A stretch of 64,000 nt of DNA from Mytilus trossulus (taxonomy: Eukaryota; Mollusca; Bivalvia; Mytilida; Mytilidae). Below are positions 59,361 through 64,000 of the stretch, in pieces. Under the pieces are notes generated by a model, which ran no database searches, was not told the origin of the DNA, and saw nothing but the letters and a program-made list of their open reading frames with translations. Each line of letters opens with the position of its first letter. Position 1 is the stretch's first letter. The DNA lies in contig NC_086382.1 of assembly GCF_036588685.1 (NCBI RefSeq), positions 68,917,999 through 68,981,998 on the forward strand. The letters run 5' to 3'. The position numbers and the translations under genes are program-made.

Positions 59361-60604
59361 CGTTTTAATTGTACCAAACCTTTTCCGTTTTTCTGAAACA
59401 ATAGCATAACATCACAACATAGAAAACTACATAATAAACTATCTATTGGAAGGCTTAACTCAATCAAAAAACGTAAATTAACACACTATGAACGAATTAA
59501 TTTCATCTGTGATATCTGATTGACTGTTTACTTTCGTTTTTTGGCATATCTTTTAGTTTATAATTAAGTTTTTCAAATATCAATTTGACTTTAGGAAAAA
59601 TACCTAAATTGGGAAAATCCATGTATTCTTTATGATCGAACGACATTATCCGGGCAAAATGTAGGGGTTTCGTTTATCTATTTTTTAGGTGTATTTTACT
59701 GATTATCATTTGTATGTACACGTAATTTTAGGTTAAAGTTACTTGAACATCACTCGGTCTGTGTGTGCAAAACAAGTTAAAAACTGTTAATCTTGATACA
59801 ATTGCCCTCCCTATAAGCTTTCATACATGAAAGAATTCAGTATCGTGCCCTCAAACGTCATATGAAATTCCGTATATAAGAAGGACGTCAAAGTCTTTTG
59901 TTATCATTTTATGAACCATAAAGCCTAGGAAAGAACAGATTGGCATTTTTTATTCTTGTACACATATTTATTCTTGACACTAAGTGTAGTGAGGTAAAAG
60001 CATTCAGACGGAATATTATTTTAATTAAAAGGGTGGGTTTGAATTTCGAAGAGTGAAGAGGAAAATTAAAACAATACATTGTTAACATCCTTATACCATT
60101 CCGTACCTCATTGAAATTTTTCTGTATGTCATTTCATACCTGGTGATAGATTTATATGTTTTCGACTGCTTGGTAAAAGTTGTCTCATTTTCTGTGACAT
60201 TTCGTTATTTCGCGGAAGCGTTTCATTCTAAAAATGTACAAACGGTCAACGCTTTTACAACCCTATAAAGTTACAAAAAGAAGCATTCAATACTTATGAT
60301 TACATTTTTTAGCTAGGATTATAAAAACACGATTTTCATGAAGTTTAATTTTTGAATTCACCTGTGCACTTTATTGTGGGACCTCGTGTCATCATGAATG
60401 AAATGTTATTGTCTCATGCAATTGCTTACGGAATAACATGTGATGTGCAATTAGCCAATCAGAATAACGTATTATAATGAAACATACATATAATGTAATT
60501 ATTAGTTAATCATGTTAATTATCCTCATAAATTTTTTAATTGATGAATTATGAAAGGATAAATCCAACAACCAAACAATGACACTGTATACCCTGCACTT
60601 AACC

Positions 60605-60760
60605 ATGTTAACAATAGACAATAGACAATATTTTATTCGCACAAACACATTTACATTTAATGGTTATGGCATACAAAATTAAGACAATAAACTTACAATA
60701 GTTAAATTGATTACAATTATATTAGAGTGACAGTGGTATTCACAGCAAAGAAGAAAAAAG
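60605..60760 (-). repeat. Possible 3' end of a truncated LINE
   Basis: ACAATAGACAATAGACAATATTTTATTCGCACAAA: a tandem 8-mer joins a reverse AAAATA tail, as in the 41.2-kb example. Confidence 0.3.
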
Positions 60761-62410
60761 GCTATAAATATCAACAGTTAACACATTATTAACATTTATT
60801 GTCAAATCGCACGATCCCCCATCCCCACTCCGGGCCCGGTAAATGTGTCCAGCGACCTTTTCCACTAAACAAAGTTAACTAGGGTTACTAGGCTACATGA
60901 AATATATAGCTTTTAATGATGCATTCCCTCTCTGCCCATCACCACCCCGCTTGTTCATCGCTCTACACATTCGACTGTAGCTTAAAGGCTTTCTTTAAAA
61001 GTCGATTGATGCCTTTCCACGTCATCTTCATCTAGGGTTGTAACTCAGTGCTTGAGAAACTTGTATTGGCAAGTATTTATGCAACTTTATGCTTTTTAAT
61101 AATTCAATTTAAACTTAAGCATATTTATAAGTGGACCCTTTCCCTTTTTGTACCTGTTCTTTTTTTCTCTCTTTCTAGAGCCTGTGAGATTCTCAGGTGG
61201 GGTTTAACATAATGTTCAAACATGCTATATTTAGCATAGAAATAAAAGGTGAAAGTTATTTTTAAGCTTTTCGCTTTTTAATTATAACACTAAAATTCCC
61301 AGTCTAAAAATAGATAATCGACCTATTAACTGTAAAGACGTACATTTTAGAGGTAAGAATTTAATGCTTTTTATTTAAATAAAATTTACAATCTGAGTTT
61401 AAAAAATACCAAATTCTCATTGATACGGTCATGGATACACATCATACAAACGGCATGTAATTATGATACTGTTGAAATTCACGGTCGATAACCGTAACAT
61501 GCATGAATAATATGTGAATTCTATAAATATCAAGACGGCCTTAAATTTTTTTTGAAACATTTAGTATTGACTTATAGGAGATGCCATAACAGCCACAAAA
61601 ATGCATACATGTACACTTCACAGTATTTTTGTCTCAATAGCATAATTATGTTTGTGGGGTCTTGGATATTTTTGGATGTCCAAGTTTTATAATACTTCAG
61701 ATTGGGGTATGTTGGGTTACGGAGGAGAAGATCGATTTTTAACTTTGAAACTTGATGTTTAGTTTACATTCGGTTTCGGGGGTTGGGACCATCCCTTTTC
61801 ATGACAGATCAATGCATTTGAATGCGGACATATAGTTGGAACCCCCTCCCCCTTTTGTCCTGGGTTGGGAGCCCCCTTTTTTGAATGGCTGGATCCGCCC
61901 CGACAATTATTAGCTTGTGGCTACATATAGGTACATTTAAGTAGTATTATTAGTGAAAGGTCAATAATATTGGGTGTGGAGATGCTTTTACATTACCCCC
62001 TGTAATTTTTTAAGCTCAGACTCTCCCCTCATTCATGATTCATTGACATAAATGTTTTGCATTATTTACATGTAAACATGGACACTTAGATCAGTTTAAA
62101 ATGATATAACAGAGGGGGGTCAATATCTCATTTTCAAAGAGATTTAATTTGAACCCTTTCTATATAAATCTCGCATGAGCCAGTATATCACAACTTTTTT
62201 TCATACTTTCATTTAAGACGATGGGACAATTTGAATAAATTCAACTTAATAAAAATAAAAACAATTGTTTGGCCCTAGTGTTGATATTAAACATATTTAT
62301 TAAAATTTGTTACTTTTTATTGTAAAATTGACCATGCTATCAATTTTGTAAATTTGGGTAAAATAAAAATGATTTGAAAGAAAGAAAAAAATATGAATTA
62401 TAAAAAAAAG

Positions 62411-62516
62411 CAATCTAATTAAAAACCGATCTCTCATGCTCCCGTTTTCTGATATGTCGCTCCCACGCGACATATCAGAAAACGGGAGCATGAGAGATCG
62501 GTTTTTAATTAGATTG
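62411..62516. repeat. Perfect 50-bp inverted repeat with 6-base loop
   Basis: Left arm 62411-62460 and right arm 62467-62516 are exact reverse complements; the spacer is TCCCAC. The arms are GC-richer than the surroundings. A transcript of either strand would fold into a 50-bp uninterrupted stem. Confidence 0.95.
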
Positions 62517-62699
62517 GAGTTTAGTTTGATTAAAATATTTTTAATATTTTCCACTTGTCTCAAATGTTTAAAAAAAAACTCCCGAAGGAATTTTCAATGA
62601 GACTGAAACATCAGAAGAATACAATATTAGTTCAATGGGTTTTAGAAGCATTTGAAATTTTCAGGTCTGTGAAGGGAATGTGTTCGTAGATACTAGTAG

Positions 62700-63060
62700 T
62701 AGATGTTTTTGTGTCCTGTTAAATTGTTATACGATGATGACTGATGTACCCATATTTTGACTATCTTATTAATTGTGACTGTTTATTTAACGCATCATGT
62801 AAATGTAACGGAATTTGATGAGACTGTTATTAAAGTGAGAGGGTTAGCGCTATAGAACCAGGTTTAATCCACCATTTTCTACATTTGAAAATGCCTGTAC
62901 CAAGTCAGGAATATGACAGTTCTTGTCCATTCGTTTTTGATGCGTTTTGTTTTTTGATTTTGCCATGTGATTATGGACTTTCCAAATTGATTTTCCTCTG
63001 AGTTCAGTATTTTTGTGATTTTACTTTTGAATATATTTTCCATCTCTGGCTTAATTGTCA
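62700..63060 (+). repeat. R5 dispersed repeat
   Basis: Contains CAGGTTTAATCCACCATTTTC, CCAAGTCAGGAATATGACAG, TTTTGCCATGTGATTA.GGACTTTCC and GAGTTCAGTATTTTTGTGAT. Further plus-strand copies: about 15720-15960, 21730-21950, 29760-29990, 40740-40880, 41570-41790. Minus copies: 1190-1300, 32545-32760, 44105-44220, 53930-54130. Confidence 0.7.
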
Positions 63061-63164
63061 GTGACCTAAAACAAAAAAGAGAGAAATTCCTAATTATGAT
63101 AAAGCTAAAACTACTGCGTAACAATCATATGAACGACATATCCTTTTGATAAAATTAGTATATA

Positions 63165-63375
63165 GATATAGGAAGATGTGGTGTGAGTGCCAATGAGACA
63201 ACTCTCCATCCAAGTAACAATTTAAAAAGTAAACCAGTATAGGTTAAAGTACGGCCTTCAACACGGAGCCTTGGCTCACACCGAACAACAAGCTATAAAG
63301 GGCCCCAAAATTACTAGTGTAAAACCATTCAAACGGACGAACCAACGGTCTAATCTTTATAAAAAAAAATAATCA
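63165..63375 (+). repeat. R3 dispersed repeat, well-preserved copy
   Basis: Reads GAGTGCCAATGAGACAACTC, AGTACGGCCTTCAACACGGA, GGCTCACACCGAACA, CTAGTGTAAAACCATTCAAA. Other copies: plus strand 5225-5430, 6700-6970, 24905-25130, 36575-36790 and 59047-59360; minus strand about 4440-4620 and 22030-22315. No coding frame. Probably a short non-autonomous retroelement. Confidence 0.8.
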
Positions 63376-63554
63376 TTTTCAGGCTTATTCGAGGAATTAC
63401 GTTTGTATCGCAAATACTACGGTGTATTTAGTTTCACATACAAACATATTTTTTTACAAACTTGTAAGCATATATACTCATATACGTATCTGTCCGATCC
63501 ATGCATATAATATACATGAATGTGTGTATATGTTCCGGACCTAATGAGTATTTG

Positions 63555-63700
63555 GACCATACGCGTATGGTCATGACCATATGCGTATACTCATATGGTC
63601 CGACCATACGCGTATGGTCTGACCGTACGCGTATGGTCGGACCATATGAGTATATACTCGTTTGGTTATACACGGGCCGGACCATATGAGTATTTGGACC
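63555..63700. repeat. Nested palindromic cluster around ACGCGT
   Basis: GACCATACGCGTATGGTC, itself an 18-bp perfect palindrome, occurs at 63555-63572 and 63602-63619; a one-base variant is at 63621-63638. The interval 63586-63654 is a 69-bp palindrome with one mismatched pair, centred on 63620. GGACCATATGAGTAT recurs on both sides. Confidence 0.9.
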
Positions 63701-64000
63701 AAATAGGTATATTTTTCAATAATATGCATGAGATTTTTTTTTAAAGTAACAATGATTTCTACATGCAATTGTTTTATTTACAATTCAAATAACATTAAAT
63801 ATTGATGTCAAAGTTAGTATTCATCGCCTTATTGTATTCTTGCATGGATGCGTAGGGTGACATTTACGGCCACACGATACATACATTTGTACCATAGCTT
63901 TTCTTGGGTCCTGGGTCATTCCGATGAGTCTACGGTGATAAAGCTCTAGATCCCCAATATCGTAATATGACTGAAGTACATCATATCACCAGACAACTTT

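Larger units (their letters stand above)
47985..64000. other. Right 16 kb without recognised genes
   Basis: Only dispersed repeats (R1-R5) and two palindromic structures are recognisable. The first kilobase should include the promoter and any 5' UTR exon of gene D. The stretches 48.3-52.0, 54.5-56.2 and 57.96-59.0 kb show nothing I can name. A common mussel-type repeat with TTGGGAGCC and GGATCCGCCC sits at 61.75-61.9 kb. Confidence 0.45.

Noticed and set aside
63434-63768. Overlapping frames rich in the RMVGPYEY/IRVWSDHT pattern on both strands
   Set aside because: Produced by the palindromic ACGCGT repeats, not a coding tandem-repeat protein.

Overview
The window reads as nuclear DNA of a bivalve mollusc, most likely a mussel of the genus Mytilus. 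It is AT-rich, has no open frame longer than about 125 codons, and shows small exons with GT/AG borders. It is packed with dispersed repeats, such as the module containing GACGAAACGCGCGTCTGGCG, that I associate with mussel genomes. The genus is an inference from repeat style and gene content.

The main content is a tandem array of four PLAC8/cornifelin-family genes, all on the minus strand, called A to D here: A (2884-6289), B (10990-12879), C (23642-29311) and D (43121-47981). Each has three coding exons with identical intron phases (1, then 0). Exon 1 carries a Gln/Pro/His-rich tail, a conserved NxLL(I/V)G...GTREW motif and the start of the Cys-rich domain. Exon 2 carries the central Cys block ending in RTLG(G/A)IR. 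Exon 3 is always 93 nt and ends in a CxxCQE..REL motif. The spliced frames stay open throughout and give 177, 139, 143 and 147 residues. B and C form a younger pair: they share a repeat seven bases inside the intron-2 donor, related 3' UTRs, and the same partial loss of cysteines in exon 2.

Between C and D, on the plus strand, lies a two-exon gene (34961-37402) for a 184-residue protein with one BIR zinc domain and a C-terminal RING, an inhibitor-of-apoptosis-like layout. A broken RING exon near 18.1 kb, followed by two colinear blocks near 19.8 and 20.3 kb, marks an older local duplication of the 37.2-39.65 kb segment.

The rest is introns and intergenic DNA dominated by mobile-element debris. 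I see at least five families of short dispersed repeats (R1-R5 below). There is a 2.7-kb element with 91-bp terminal inverted repeats and a 5-bp target duplication inside intron 1 of gene C, a 550-bp Harbinger-like MITE, and an 858-bp foldback element with 218-bp arms. Further structures are several hairpin-forming palindromes (one a perfect 50-bp inverted repeat at 62.4 kb, one a nested palindrome at 63.6 kb) and a 23/46-bp minisatellite at 13.8 kb. From 48 kb to the right end I recognise no gene.

The PLAC8 proteins are small Cys-rich, probably membrane-associated or secreted. The BIR-RING protein is plausibly a cytosolic ubiquitin ligase or apoptosis regulator. Nothing in the sequence shows that they act together.
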